Position numbers and translations under genes: made by a program. A model generated the notes under the pieces. It saw only the letters and a list, made by a program, of their open reading frames with translations, was not told where the DNA came from and did no database searches. A stretch of 64,000 nucleotides of DNA. It comes from Samsonia erythrinae. GTDB taxonomy: Bacteria > Pseudomonadota > Gammaproteobacteria > Enterobacterales > Enterobacteriaceae. The stretch spans positions 124,001 to 188,000 of the forward strand of contig NZ_SMBY01000001.1 of the NCBI RefSeq assembly GCF_004342665.1, given 5' to 3'. Positions 39,301 through 47,978 of the stretch are shown here, one piece after another (position 1 is the first letter of the stretch; each line of letters opens with the position of its first letter).

Positions 39301-39945
39301 CTGGCTGAACAATTGCAGCGTCAGGGACTGGAGGCGCACTGGCACCCGGTATTGAAGGCATGGATGGATACGCTGCTGAATACGCCGCTTAATGCGCAGG
39401 GGATCCGGCTATCGGCGATGGGTAAGCCGGATAAACAGACGGAATTACAGTTCTACCTGCCGATTGCGGCGCCGATGCTGGCGGTGCAGCTCGATCGGCT
39501 GGCAAAGCGGCATGACCCGCTATCCGCGCAGTGTCCGCCGCTCTCTTTTCAGCAAGTTAAAGGCATGCTCAAGGGGTTTATCGACCTGGTGTTCCGTTGG
39601 GAAGGGCGTTACTACCTGCTGGACTATAAATCCAATTGGCTTGGCGCCGATGTGAGTGCCTATACCCAAACGGCAATGATGCACTCGATGGCTGAACACC
39701 GCTATGACCTGCAATATCAGCTTTACACGCTGGCTTTGCATCGCTATCTGGGGCACCGTATTGCGGATTACGACTACGATCGCCATTTTGGCGGGGTGTT
39801 TTATCTGTTTTTACGTGGCGTTGACGCGTCTCACCCCGGCAACGGAATATTTACCTGCCGTCCCTCTGCGGAATTGGTCTTTGGGCTTGATGCGTTATTT
39901 CTGGGTAAGCTACCCGACGATGCGGATGCAGGAATTCCCTCATGA
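36361..39945 (+). CDS. recB: Exodeoxyribonuclease V beta subunit RecB
   Basis: 1194 residues (E. coli 1180). The 3'-5' helicase and only nuclease of RecBCD; also loads RecA. Walker A EASAGTGKT is at 23-31, and UvrD-type motifs include EFQDTDPQQYRIF, GDPKQAIYAFRGAD and VTIHKSKGLEYPLV. The C-terminal nuclease motif LDYKSNWLG has D1088 and K1090, corresponding to E. coli D1080 and K1082. ATGA overlaps at both ends couple it to ptrA and recD. Intact. Confidence 0.97.
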   Translation: MTSAAPQSLDVMTLPLVGERLIEASAGTGKTYTLAVLYLRLLLGLGKQAAYPRPLLVEEILVVTFTEAATEELRERIRARIHDLRIACLRKSTQGEKDEKPKDAGLTPLLAEITDHRAAAEVLLAAEQQMDEAAIYTIHGFCQRMLSINAFESGVLFEQQLIEDELPLRRQACADFWRRYCYPLPVDVARIVSQEWKGPENLLADLAPYLHGEAPVFRVQPEADETLLSRHEKIVATIDAYKQRWLASAPDLDVLISASGVDKRSYSSRHLPNWLQKITLWAEQPTLDYRLPKDLTRFTQRTLIEKTRKGEPPVHAIFEATEQLLETPLSLRDLVIVRALSAIRDSVREEKRQRAELGFDDLLGRLDEALQQPEGERLAGAIRERYPVAMIDEFQDTDPQQYRIFRTLYVGQSQCGLMLIGDPKQAIYAFRGADIFTYMHARGEVAAHYTLGTNWRSSLQMVRGVNRLFERVEHPFIFHNIPFLPVKPAESKRGLRFEIAGESQPALQFWLTGSEAISVGDYQQQMARQCAAQIRDWLLASQRHDAWLMTDGSRRLLKASDMSVLVRSRREASLIRDALSRLSIPSVYLSNRDSVFSTPEASDILWLLQAVLAPEQERTLRSAMATALMGLDAGQVDALGQSESTWDALVEEFAGYRDLWRQRGVLPMLRALMSRHQLAENLLASAEGERRLTDILHIGELLQDASATLDGEHALVRWLSQQILQPNPQAENQQLRLESDRHLVQIVTIHKSKGLEYPLVWLPFISSFRVQEQGIYHDRDSYQAVLDLQQSEESQALAEEERLAEDLRLLYVALTRSVYHCSVGVAPVVQRAGKKDGVSAMHHNALGYLLQRGQEAETAVFVSELEGLVGDGIALTPLQATEAQRLEPDSPVLTELQARQITRPLHDGWRVTSYSGLQQHGAANVQDLVPRLDIEAIGERQEGDEGQLTPHTFPRGASPGTFLHSLFETLDFTQPVDDDWLAEQLQRQGLEAHWHPVLKAWMDTLLNTPLNAQGIRLSAMGKPDKQTELQFYLPIAAPMLAVQLDRLAKRHDPLSAQCPPLSFQQVKGMLKGFIDLVFRWEGRYYLLDYKSNWLGADVSAYTQTAMMHSMAEHRYDLQYQLYTLALHRYLGHRIADYDYDRHFGGVFYLFLRGVDASHPGNGIFTCRPSAELVFGLDALFLGKLPDDADAGIPS

Positions 39946-41807
39946 TTGCGTTACTTGAAACCGCGCTGGCGCGACGACTGTTACGCCCGCTGGATGTTCA
40001 GTTTGCCAGAATGCTGGCGGATGATGGACAGCCTCATCTGCTGTTGGCTGCTGCCTGCCTGAGCGCATATTCCGGCGCTGGACACGTGTGTTTTCCGCTG
40101 GCGAATTTGCAGGCGCAGACGCTGTTTGATGGCCGCGAACCTGAACTGGCCCAGCAGCTTCTTTCAATGGCCGGTGTGAGCGCTGTTGCAGAATGGCGGC
40201 AGCGCCTGCTGGCGTCCGATGCCGTCAGCGACGGCCATTTGCCGACGCCGCTGGTGCTGCAAGGCGATAAGCTTTATTTACAGCGTAGCTGGCAGAGTGA
40301 AGGCCGCGTGGCGCAATTTATCGCCAGCGAGCACGATGACGTGCCGGCTGATGAACCGGCGATCCGCGCGCTGTTGGATCGGCTGTTTCCTGATACCGGT
40401 GAGGAAACCGACTGGCAGAAGGTGGCCGCGGCGATTGCACTGACGCGCCGTATAGCGATTATTTCCGGCGGGCCGGGAACGGGGAAAACCACGACGGTCG
40501 CCAAGCTGCTGGCGGCGCTGATTGAGCTGAACGCGGGACAGGCGTTGCGTATTCAACTGGCGGCTCCCACCGGGAAGGCAGCGGCCCGTTTAACGGAGTC
40601 GCTGGGGATGGCATTGCGCCGTCTGAACGTGGATCAACGACAGCGCGACGCCTTTCCTCAGGAGGCGACAACGCTGCATCGGCTTTTGGGCGCGACAGCG
40701 GATAGCCAGCGGCTACGTCATCATCAGGAAAACCCACTGCATTTGGATGTGCTGATTGTGGATGAGGCGTCAATGGTCGATCTGCCGATGATGGCGAATG
40801 TGATTGCGGCGCTTCCGGCGGGGGCCAGAATTATCTTTCTGGGCGATCGCGATCAGTTGGCCTCTGTCGAGGCGGGGGCGGTACTGGGCGATATCTGCCG
40901 TTTTGCCGAGGCGGGCTATAGCCGTGCGCGTGCGCAGCAATTGCAGCGGCTGACGGGCTGTATGCTGGATGACAGCGGTTCTCAAGGGGAGACGACGGTG
41001 GGAGACTGTATCTGCCTGTTGCGCCGGAGTTACCGCTTTGATCCGCATTCCGGTATCGGGCAACTGGCGCGGGCGGTGAACGGTGGCGATGAGGCGCGCG
41101 TGCGCGCCGTGCTGAGCGGTGAGTTTACCGATATTACCTGTCGTCCGTTAGCGGCGGCTGAAGAGTACCAGACCATGCTGACACAGTGTGTCGAAGGATA
41201 TCGCGACTATCTAAAGCTTATCGCGACGGGCGCCGCGCCGGAGGCCGTGCTGTCAGCCTTCCAGCGCTATCGCCAACTGTGCGCGTTACGGGAGGGGCCG
41301 TTTGGCGTCGCGGGGCTGAATCAGCGTATTGAGCAGGCTTTGCATCAGGTCGGGTTGATTCAGCGCGGTCGCCATCCGCTTAACCGCTGGTATCCCGGCC
41401 GACCGGTCATGATTGAGCGTAATGATGCCGCATTGGGCCTGTTCAATGGGGATATCGGCATTGCCATGCCGGGGAAACGCGGGGAGCTGCGCGTATTTTT
41501 CTCCCTGCCGAATGGTGAAACCAAGGATGTCACGCCGAGTCGTCTGCCGCCGCATGAAACGGCCTACGCGATGACGGTGCATAAATCGCAGGGATCGGAG
41601 TTTGAGCATACCGCGCTGGTGTTGCCGAACCACTATTTGCCGGTGCTGACGCGGGAGTTGGTGTATACCGCCATTACGCGTGCGCGCCAGCGCTTGTCAC
41701 TTTATGCCGACATCCGCATCCTCTGTCGGGCGGTGAAAACGCCGACGCAACGCTATAGCGGTTTGGAAGAGCGCATTAGCGCGTTAATGAATGGCGACAC
41801 ATCCTAA
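39942..41807 (+). CDS. recD: Exodeoxyribonuclease V alpha subunit RecD
   Basis: 621 residues (E. coli 608). The fast 5'-3' helicase of RecBCD. Walker A SGGPGTGKTTT lies near residue 180, Walker B is VLIVDEASMVD, and the C-terminal VHKSQGSEF and YTAITRAR motifs are present. It overlaps recB by four bases. In E. coli argA follows; here a two-gene sugar-acid module intervenes. No terminator is obvious in the 96 bases before the convergent LacI gene. Confidence 0.96.
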   Translation: MIALLETALARRLLRPLDVQFARMLADDGQPHLLLAAACLSAYSGAGHVCFPLANLQAQTLFDGREPELAQQLLSMAGVSAVAEWRQRLLASDAVSDGHLPTPLVLQGDKLYLQRSWQSEGRVAQFIASEHDDVPADEPAIRALLDRLFPDTGEETDWQKVAAAIALTRRIAIISGGPGTGKTTTVAKLLAALIELNAGQALRIQLAAPTGKAAARLTESLGMALRRLNVDQRQRDAFPQEATTLHRLLGATADSQRLRHHQENPLHLDVLIVDEASMVDLPMMANVIAALPAGARIIFLGDRDQLASVEAGAVLGDICRFAEAGYSRARAQQLQRLTGCMLDDSGSQGETTVGDCICLLRRSYRFDPHSGIGQLARAVNGGDEARVRAVLSGEFTDITCRPLAAAEEYQTMLTQCVEGYRDYLKLIATGAAPEAVLSAFQRYRQLCALREGPFGVAGLNQRIEQALHQVGLIQRGRHPLNRWYPGRPVMIERNDAALGLFNGDIGIAMPGKRGELRVFFSLPNGETKDVTPSRLPPHETAYAMTVHKSQGSEFEHTALVLPNHYLPVLTRELVYTAITRARQRLSLYADIRILCRAVKTPTQRYSGLEERISALMNGDTS

Positions 41808-41903
41808 ATAATTCGCGTGGCGGCAGGCAGGCAGGGCCTATAGCAGGCCGAGTCGGTAAGAGAAGCTCATGCCCATGCCGCTTGGCGAGTGAGGGATGGA
41901 ATG

Positions 41904-42926
41904 TCAGGCCGATTCACGCTCAATCAGTGAAAAACCAATATCTACGATGGGGGAGGGCACGCTTTTCCCCTCAATTTTTTCCGCTAACATGGCCGCTGCG
42001 TCGGTACCGATTTTCCAGCGATCGACCCTGACCGTGGTAATGCTCGGTGTGCAGTGGGCGGCGAAATCGAGATCGCCAAATCCCATCACTGCCAGGGTTT
42101 TCGGCACCGCTAACCCTCTGGCTGCGGCCTCGATCATAACGCCCTGCGCCAGCGTGTCGGAACTGCAAATAATGGCGTCAAAATCCTCGCCATTGGCGAG
42201 AAGATCGCTTAATCCCTGCCTTCCGAGTGCCAGCGTGGCTGGCCAGGGAACGATGGCCTCACGTGCATGACTGCCCTGCTGTTTTTGTATGACGTCATAA
42301 ATCCCTTTCTTACGCAGACCGGCACGCGCGTCTTCAGTCCAGACAAGGCCGAAACGCGAATGTCCTTTACCCAGTAAATAATGCCCGATGGCGTTCCCGA
42401 TGCTTTCATGGGAAAAACCCACCAGCATATCGAGCGGCGTTGGCGTGAGATCCCAGATTTCAACGATGGGGATCGTGGCGTTGAGCAGGAGACGTTTAAG
42501 TTCTGGCGTGTGGTGAATACCGGTAAGGACGATGCCGTCCGGGCGACGAGAAAGCAGGGTGGCGACGATCTCCGCCTCGGATTCATTGGTATCGCCCGCA
42601 ACGCACAGCAGCATGTGGTAACCGCGTGCCGCCAGTTCATCGCTTATCGCCTGAATGGTATCAACAAACATATTGTTATTGATCTGCGGCACCACGACGG
42701 CAATCAGCTTACTGCGTCTGGAAGCCAGACCGCCCGCTAACATATTCGGGATGTAGCCCGTAGCACGGACGGCTTCCATCACTTTGTTTACGGTTTCCGC
42801 GCGCACAATCTTCGGGTTGTTTAACGCGCGGCTGACTGTCATAGGCGAAATGCCTGCGGCACGCGCGACATCTTCAAGCGTGGGTGCACGCGGTGGGAGG
42901 CTGTTGGCGTTCTTATCGCGTTTCAA
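41904..42926 (-). CDS. LacI-family regulator (GntR-type)
   Basis: 340 residues. The N-terminal LacI helix-turn-helix TLEDVARAAGISPMTVSRAL is at about 16-35, with hinge residues in YIPNMLAGGLASRRS, then a periplasmic-binding-like sugar domain. Closest in style to gluconate-type GntR repressors. It diverges from the talarate/galactarate dehydratase gene, and two CG-centred palindromes lie in the shared gap, so local repression relieved by a sugar acid is likely. The exact effector is inferred, not seen. Confidence 0.9.
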   Translation of the reverse strand: MKRDKNANSLPPRAPTLEDVARAAGISPMTVSRALNNPKIVRAETVNKVMEAVRATGYIPNMLAGGLASRRSKLIAVVVPQINNNMFVDTIQAISDELAARGYHMLLCVAGDTNESEAEIVATLLSRRPDGIVLTGIHHTPELKRLLLNATIPIVEIWDLTPTPLDMLVGFSHESIGNAIGHYLLGKGHSRFGLVWTEDARAGLRKKGIYDVIQKQQGSHAREAIVPWPATLALGRQGLSDLLANGEDFDAIICSSDTLAQGVMIEAAARGLAVPKTLAVMGFGDLDFAAHCTPSITTVRVDRWKIGTDAAAMLAEKIEGKSVPSPIVDIGFSLIERESA

Positions 42927-43103
42927 TCACGGGTTCCCTTCTGAGGCTATGCGCACAGGCATATATCGTCGGATTATCGTTGATGGCATATCGGTTTTCC
43001 AGTCGCCCGTGTATCTGGCAACCTGCCGAATTGTCTCGTTTTTTCGTGTTGGCCTCTGAACTGGTCGCCCTGCATTCCCGTTGTATCCTCTTACTTTTTG
43101 TGG

Positions 43104-43117
43104 TGATTGCGCAATCA
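43104..43117. promoter_or_regulatory. Candidate LacI-type operator 1
   Basis: TGATTGC-GCAATCA, a perfect 14-bp palindrome with the central CG typical of LacI-family operators. Its right half recurs in the site at 43223-43238, 120 bases away. It sits mid-gap between the repressor and the dehydratase gene. Confidence 0.6.
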
Positions 43118-43222
43118 TTCATTTCTACGGTTAATGAACGATTTTATCGTGATAATGAATGTTGTGTGATCTGTATTGCATGTTTTTTCTTCATTTATCG
43201 CTATCTTCTTTTCTGTTTATGA

Positions 43223-43238
43223 ATGTTAGCGCAATCAT
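43223..43238. promoter_or_regulatory. Candidate LacI-type operator 2
   Basis: ATGTTAGC-GCAATCAT, 6 of 8 positions symmetric, sharing GCAATCA with operator 1. It lies 15 bases before the dehydratase start codon, where bound repressor would block transcription. The two sites could be bridged by a tetramer. Confidence 0.6.
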
Positions 43239-43253
43239 TTAATGAGGTGAGAC

Positions 43254-44450
43254 ATGACCATCAGTGCAAATTCAGCGGCGGTGAGCTACGCAAAAGTCAC
43301 GAACGTCAGATCGGCTGCCGAGTCGGGCGATCGAATTGAATGGGTAAAACTCTCTCTGGCGTTTTTGCCGCTGGCCACGCCGGTTAGCGATGCGAAGGTG
43401 CTGACCGGAAGGCAGAAACCGCTGACCGAAGTGGCCATTATTTTTGCGGAAATTCGCAGTCGTGATGGGTTTGAAGGCGTGGGGTTCAGCTACTCCAAGC
43501 GAGCGGGCGGTCAGGGCATCTATGCGCATGCCAAAGAGATTGCGGATAACCTGTTGGGCGAAGATCCGAACGATATCGATAAGATCTATACCAAGCTGCT
43601 GTGGGCTGGCGCATCGGTTGGCCGCAGTGGCATGGCAGTACAGGCGATTTCTCCGCTCGACATCGCCCTGTGGGACATGAAAGCCAAGCGTGCAGGTTTG
43701 CCTCTGTCTAAGCTGTTGGGCTCACACCGTGATTCCGTGCAGTGCTACAACACCTCAGGCGGCTTCCTGCATACGCCATTGGATCAGGTATTAAAAAATG
43801 TCGTCATCTCCCGTGAAAGTGGTATCGGCGGGATAAAACTAAAAGTCGGGCAACCGAATACGACGGAGGATATCCGTCGCCTTACGGCGGTGCGCGAAGC
43901 GCTGGGAGACGATTTCCCGCTGATGGTGGACGCCAATCAGCAGTGGGATCGCGAAACGGCGATTCGGATGGGGAGAAAGATGGAGGCCTTTAACCTGATC
44001 TGGATTGAAGAGCCGCTGGATGCCTACGATGTGGAAGGCCATGCGGCGCTGACGGCGGCACTGGATACGCCGATTGCCACGGGCGAGATGCTGACCAGTT
44101 TCCGCGAACACGAACAGCTGATCCTTGGTAATGCCAGTGATTTCGTTCAGCCGGATGCACCGCGGGTGGGCGGGATTTCGCCTTTCCTGAAAATCATGGA
44201 TTTGGCCGCGAAGCATGGGCGTAAGCTGGCGCCGCACTTTGCGATGGAAGTGCATTTGCATCTGGCTGCCGCTTATCCGATTGAACCCTGGCTGGAACAC
44301 TTCGAGTGGCTGAATCCACTTTTCAACGAGCAGCTAGAACTGCGCGACGGGCGGATGTGGGTATCCGATCGTCTGGGACTGGGATTTACGCTGAGTGAAC
44401 AGGCAAGGAAGTGGACAACGCTGAGCTGTGAGTTTGGCAGGCAGCCATAA
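43254..44450 (+). CDS. L-talarate/galactarate dehydratase
   Basis: 398 residues, enolase superfamily (mandelate racemase subgroup). Dehydrates L-talarate and galactarate to 5-keto-4-deoxyglucarate. All active-site positions known from the Salmonella enzyme appear at the same numbers: K195 and K197 (KLK), metal ligands D226, E252 and E278, and the D301-H328 dyad. GAGGTGAG precedes the ATG. No transporter or downstream aldolase gene is adjacent, so the rest of the route must lie elsewhere. The LacI gene alongside is the likely regulator. Confidence 0.92.
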   Translation: MTISANSAAVSYAKVTNVRSAAESGDRIEWVKLSLAFLPLATPVSDAKVLTGRQKPLTEVAIIFAEIRSRDGFEGVGFSYSKRAGGQGIYAHAKEIADNLLGEDPNDIDKIYTKLLWAGASVGRSGMAVQAISPLDIALWDMKAKRAGLPLSKLLGSHRDSVQCYNTSGGFLHTPLDQVLKNVVISRESGIGGIKLKVGQPNTTEDIRRLTAVREALGDDFPLMVDANQQWDRETAIRMGRKMEAFNLIWIEEPLDAYDVEGHAALTAALDTPIATGEMLTSFREHEQLILGNASDFVQPDAPRVGGISPFLKIMDLAAKHGRKLAPHFAMEVHLHLAAAYPIEPWLEHFEWLNPLFNEQLELRDGRMWVSDRLGLGFTLSEQARKWTTLSCEFGRQP

Positions 44451-44463
44451 ACTGATCAACGAG

Positions 44464-44489
44464 CGTGGCCGATTTTACGGTCGGCCACG
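44464..44489. terminator. Hairpin between the dehydratase gene and argA
   Basis: CGTGGCCGA / TCGGCCACG, perfect 9-bp stem with an eight-base loop, between convergent genes. No long T-run; likely serves both transcripts. Confidence 0.55.
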
Positions 44490-44513
44490 AGAGGCTTCGT
44501 TGAAAAACGTCAT

Positions 44514-45839
44514 TCAGAGATCCATCACCAGAATCTTCGAGCGGCGCTGGTAGTTATACAACGCCTGCTTTTTCTTCGGCAGCATCTCCACTTCGGCGGG
44601 CAGGAAGCCACGCTCCTGGAACCAGTGGATGCTGTGTGTTGTCAGCACAAACAGCTTTTTCAGCCCCTGCTGGCGCGCCTGAGCGGCAATGCGCAGCAGC
44701 AGCATATCGCCGCGCGATGAACTGCGATAATCCGGATGAACCGCTACGCAAGCCATTTCGCCGATGCTTTCTTCAGGGAAGGGGTAAAGCGCGGCGCAGG
44801 CGATAGTCAGGTTATCGCGTACTACCACGGTAAATTTGTCGATCTCCATTTCTAACTGTTCGCGCGAGCGTCTGACCAGAATGCCTTGCTCTTCCAGCGG
44901 GCGGATCAGTTCCAGAATGCCGCCGATGTCATTAATGGTCGCCCGACGAACCTGCTCGGCGCTTTCCATCACGATCTGTGTACCGATCCCGTCGCGAGAG
45001 AACAGCTCCTGTAATAGCGCGCCGTCGTCCTGATAGCTGATCAGGTGGCTGCGGCGTACGCCGCTGCGGCAGGCTTTGACCGCGCCGCGCAGGAACCTGA
45101 CCGTACCGGAATGATAATCGCCGCTCTGTTCCAGCGTATCAATGCGCCGTTGCGCATCGTCCGGGAACAGTTCGGAAATGATGCGGCCCTCTTCATTGAT
45201 GACGCCCTGCGAGGAGCAAAAGCCGATCATTTTCTCGGCTTTTAGCTTGATAGCTAACTGAGTCGCCACCTCTTCCGAGGTCAAATTGAAACTTTCTCCG
45301 GTGACTGAAACGGCGACCGGACCAAGCAGCACAATGGCGCCGCTATTCAACTGGCGATTTACCGCCTCTTCATCAATACGACGAATGCGGCCGCTATGGC
45401 AATAGTCTACGCCGTCATCAACGCCGAGCGGCTGCGCGATAATAAAATTGCCGCTGACGACATTAATGTGCGCGCCCTGTAGCGGCGTGTTGTTCAGGCT
45501 CATCGACAGTCTGGCGGTGATATCCAGTTGCAGCATGCCCGCCGCCTGTTTGACCAGATCCAGCGTGGCGCTGTCGGTAATGCGGGTATTTTTATGATAG
45601 TGAGGCTCGTAGTGATGCATGGTCAGGCTGGCGTCAATCTGTGGGCGGGCGCCGTAGACTACCACCAGCCTGATCCCCAGACTGTGCAATAGCCCGATGT
45701 CATTGACGATGTTAGAGAAGTTAGGATGTTCGATGGCCTCGCCACCCAACATGATGACAAACGTTTTGCCGCGGTGGGCGTTGATATAGGGAACTGAATG
45801 GCGGAAGCCCTGAACCAGTTCTGTACTACGTTCCTTCAC
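44514..45839 (-). CDS. argA: N-acetylglutamate synthase
   Basis: 441 residues (E. coli 443). First step of arginine synthesis: acetylates glutamate with acetyl-CoA; feedback inhibited by arginine. An N-terminal amino-acid-kinase-like domain binds arginine and a C-terminal GNAT domain ([18 protein letters not shown] region) is catalytic. The start is GTG at 45839 (then [18 protein letters not shown]), with AGAGGG six bases upstream; the ATG at 45857 precedes that site. Two tandem ARG boxes lie just upstream. Confidence 0.96.
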   Translation of the reverse strand: MKERSTELVQGFRHSVPYINAHRGKTFVIMLGGEAIEHPNFSNIVNDIGLLHSLGIRLVVVYGARPQIDASLTMHHYEPHYHKNTRITDSATLDLVKQAAGMLQLDITARLSMSLNNTPLQGAHINVVSGNFIIAQPLGVDDGVDYCHSGRIRRIDEEAVNRQLNSGAIVLLGPVAVSVTGESFNLTSEEVATQLAIKLKAEKMIGFCSSQGVINEEGRIISELFPDDAQRRIDTLEQSGDYHSGTVRFLRGAVKACRSGVRRSHLISYQDDGALLQELFSRDGIGTQIVMESAEQVRRATINDIGGILELIRPLEEQGILVRRSREQLEMEIDKFTVVVRDNLTIACAALYPFPEESIGEMACVAVHPDYRSSSRGDMLLLRIAAQARQQGLKKLFVLTTHSIHWFQERGFLPAEVEMLPKKKQALYNYQRRSKILVMDL

Positions 45840-45850
45840 TGTGAGCCCTC

Positions 45851-45868
45851 TTTGCATTTTTATTCGTA
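45851..45868 (-). promoter_or_regulatory. ARG box, promoter-distal copy nearest argA
   Basis: On the argA strand TACGAATAAAAATGCAAA, close to the ArgR consensus TGAATAATTATTCA. A second 18-base box follows after exactly three bases (45872-45889), the spacing seen at ArgR-regulated operons. Confidence 0.75.
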
Positions 45869-45871
45869 ATT

Positions 45872-45889
45872 TTTGTATTTTTATTCTTT
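45872..45889 (-). promoter_or_regulatory. ARG box, second copy
   Basis: On the argA strand AAAGAATAAAAATACAAA. With the neighbouring box it is a tandem pair, 21 bases centre to centre, on one face of the helix, for hexameric ArgR-arginine repression of argA. Confidence 0.75.
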
Positions 45890-46119
45890 TATGGGGAAAA
45901 ACGCAAGGGCAAGTATGAGTCAGGATCGTGAGTTTCGGACTTTACGGTCAAGATAATCCGCCTGTTATAACGGCTTATTATGATTTTTGCATGACAGCTC
46001 AGGACAGATTCGTTAAAGTTTTTGGCAATTTTTACCGTTTTTTTATGTTTGCATAGTTTGTCCCGCGTATTCATAGCGCGGAAACGCAGGATAACGTATC
46101 GCAATCAGATCGGAGTGGC

Positions 46120-47361
46120 ATGTCTCATTCGAATCATAGTCTGACTCGTCGGCGCCTGTTACAAAGCGCGGCGGCAACCTGGCTGTTAAGCGTCAGCGGT
46201 GTGGGGCTGGCTGCGACCGCAAAGGTGATTGCCGTGCGCGTCTGGCCCTCTTCTTATACCCGCGTCACACTGGAATCCGATAACTCACTGAAATATAAAC
46301 AGTTTAGTCTGAGCAACCCTGAACGTATCGTGGTGGATATTGAAAATATCCATTTGAACAGCGTACTGAAGGCGATCACCAGTCAGCTTCAGCCCGATCA
46401 CGATCCGCTGATTAAAGACGCGCGCATTGGCCAGTTTGATAAAAGCACGGTACGTCTGGTGCTGGAGCTAAAGCAGCAGGCGACGGCCAAGGTCTTTACG
46501 CTGAGCCCGGTGGCGAAATTCAGACACCGATTGGTGCTGGATTTGTATCCCGCCGCAGGCCGTTACGACAATGAAGAGGATCCGCTGCTGGCGCTGCTGG
46601 AGGATTACAACAAAGGCGATCTGGAACGCACGCTGCCCGCGGAAGCGCCGCAGGCGGGGAAGGCCGGGCGCGATCGCCCTTTGGTCATTATGCTCGATCC
46701 CGGTCATGGCGGTGAAGATCCCGGCGCGATAGGCAAGAATAAAACGCGGGAGAAGGATGTCGTACTGCAAATCGCCCGTCGACTGCGTAAGCTGATCGAT
46801 AACGAATCCACGATGAAGGCCTACATGACGCGAAATGAAGATGTTTTCATTCCGCTGCGCGTGCGTGTCGCGAAAGCGCGTAAGCAGCGCGCCGATCTGT
46901 TCATCTCCATTCATGCGGATGCTTTCACCAACCGTTCGGCGCGCGGCTCGTCAGTTTTCGCCCTCTCGAAGAAAGGGGCAACCAGTACCGCGGCGAGGTT
47001 TCTGGCGGAAACGCAGAATGAATCGGATTTGATCGGTGGCGTCAGCATGAGCGGCGATCGTTATCTGGACCACACGATGTTCGATCTGGTGCAGACCGTG
47101 ACGATCAGCGACAGCCTGAAATTTGGCAAAGAGATCCTGACGCGGCTGGGTAGAGTGAATCGTCTGCATAAGAACCGTGTCGATCAGGCCGGGTTTGCGG
47201 TGTTGAAAGCGCCGGACATTCCTTCGGTTCTGGTCGAAACGGCATTTATCAGCAATCTTGAAGAGGAGCGTAAGCTGCGCACCAGCCATTTCCAGCAGCA
47301 GATTGCCGAATCCATATTTGCGGGAATTAAAGCTTATTTCGCCAGTCAGGCTAAAGGGTAG
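46120..47361 (+). CDS. amiC: N-acetylmuramoyl-L-alanine amidase AmiC
   Basis: 413 residues (E. coli 417). Splits septal peptidoglycan to separate daughter cells. A twin-arginine signal ([16 protein letters not shown]) directs folded export by Tat. An AMIN domain (about 38-140) for septal targeting is followed by the zinc amidase domain with [24 protein letters not shown] and VETAFISN. It diverges from argA as in E. coli. Confidence 0.96.
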   Translation: MSHSNHSLTRRRLLQSAAATWLLSVSGVGLAATAKVIAVRVWPSSYTRVTLESDNSLKYKQFSLSNPERIVVDIENIHLNSVLKAITSQLQPDHDPLIKDARIGQFDKSTVRLVLELKQQATAKVFTLSPVAKFRHRLVLDLYPAAGRYDNEEDPLLALLEDYNKGDLERTLPAEAPQAGKAGRDRPLVIMLDPGHGGEDPGAIGKNKTREKDVVLQIARRLRKLIDNESTMKAYMTRNEDVFIPLRVRVAKARKQRADLFISIHADAFTNRSARGSSVFALSKKGATSTAARFLAETQNESDLIGGVSMSGDRYLDHTMFDLVQTVTISDSLKFGKEILTRLGRVNRLHKNRVDQAGFAVLKAPDIPSVLVETAFISNLEEERKLRTSHFQQQIAESIFAGIKAYFASQAKG

Positions 47362-47451
47362 TAGGTTTTACTGTGGTCGCGTGTGCCACGCGCGGCTGCG
47401 GAGAAAGAGGAGATGGCCCGCTGGCGCCAGCGTAGAAAGCAGGGCGTAAAA

Positions 47452-47478
47452 AATAAAAAAGCACCCGTTAAGGTGCTT
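47452..47478 (-). terminator. Terminator of the fMet tRNA transcript
   Basis: On the minus strand AAGCACC / GGTGCTT followed by a T-rich run (TTTTATTTTTT), about 28 bases past the last tRNA. Confidence 0.8.
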
Positions 47479-47505
47479 AATTATGTCATCATCGACATTG
47501 TCGAT

Positions 47506-47582
<77 letters not shown>

Positions 47583-47628
47583 TCCGTATGACTTACTTCT
47601 ATTTTTTTGATGGACGACTCACATCAAT

Positions 47629-47705
<77 letters not shown>

Positions 47706-47718
47706 TCCGTGGATGCGC

Positions 47719-47746
47719 ACTATACTCTCCGTGAGCATTGATGCAA
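47719..47746 (-). promoter_or_regulatory. Promoter of the fMet tRNA operon
   Basis: On the minus strand -35 TTGCAT (47746-47741), a 16-base spacer and -10 TATAGT (47724-47719), followed by a GC-rich discriminator, as expected of a growth-rate-controlled tRNA promoter. Confidence 0.7.
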
Positions 47747-47978
47747 CCTATTTCTTAAAAAAAGACGGCATTTAGTCATCAGGTGCTGAATTTACCGCCC
47801 GTTGGGTGTTTTTTTGAGCGTTATTGCGGTAAAAAACAGTAAAATCGTGCCGTGATACCGCGCTTTCTGGCATCGTGGTTTTCGCCCTGCGGATTTCTGT
47901 GCCGTCCCATTCCTTTATCGGGAGTCGTTTGTTATCGTTCAACAGTAAATTTGTTGATGTGAGAAGCGAGCGCAAAAG

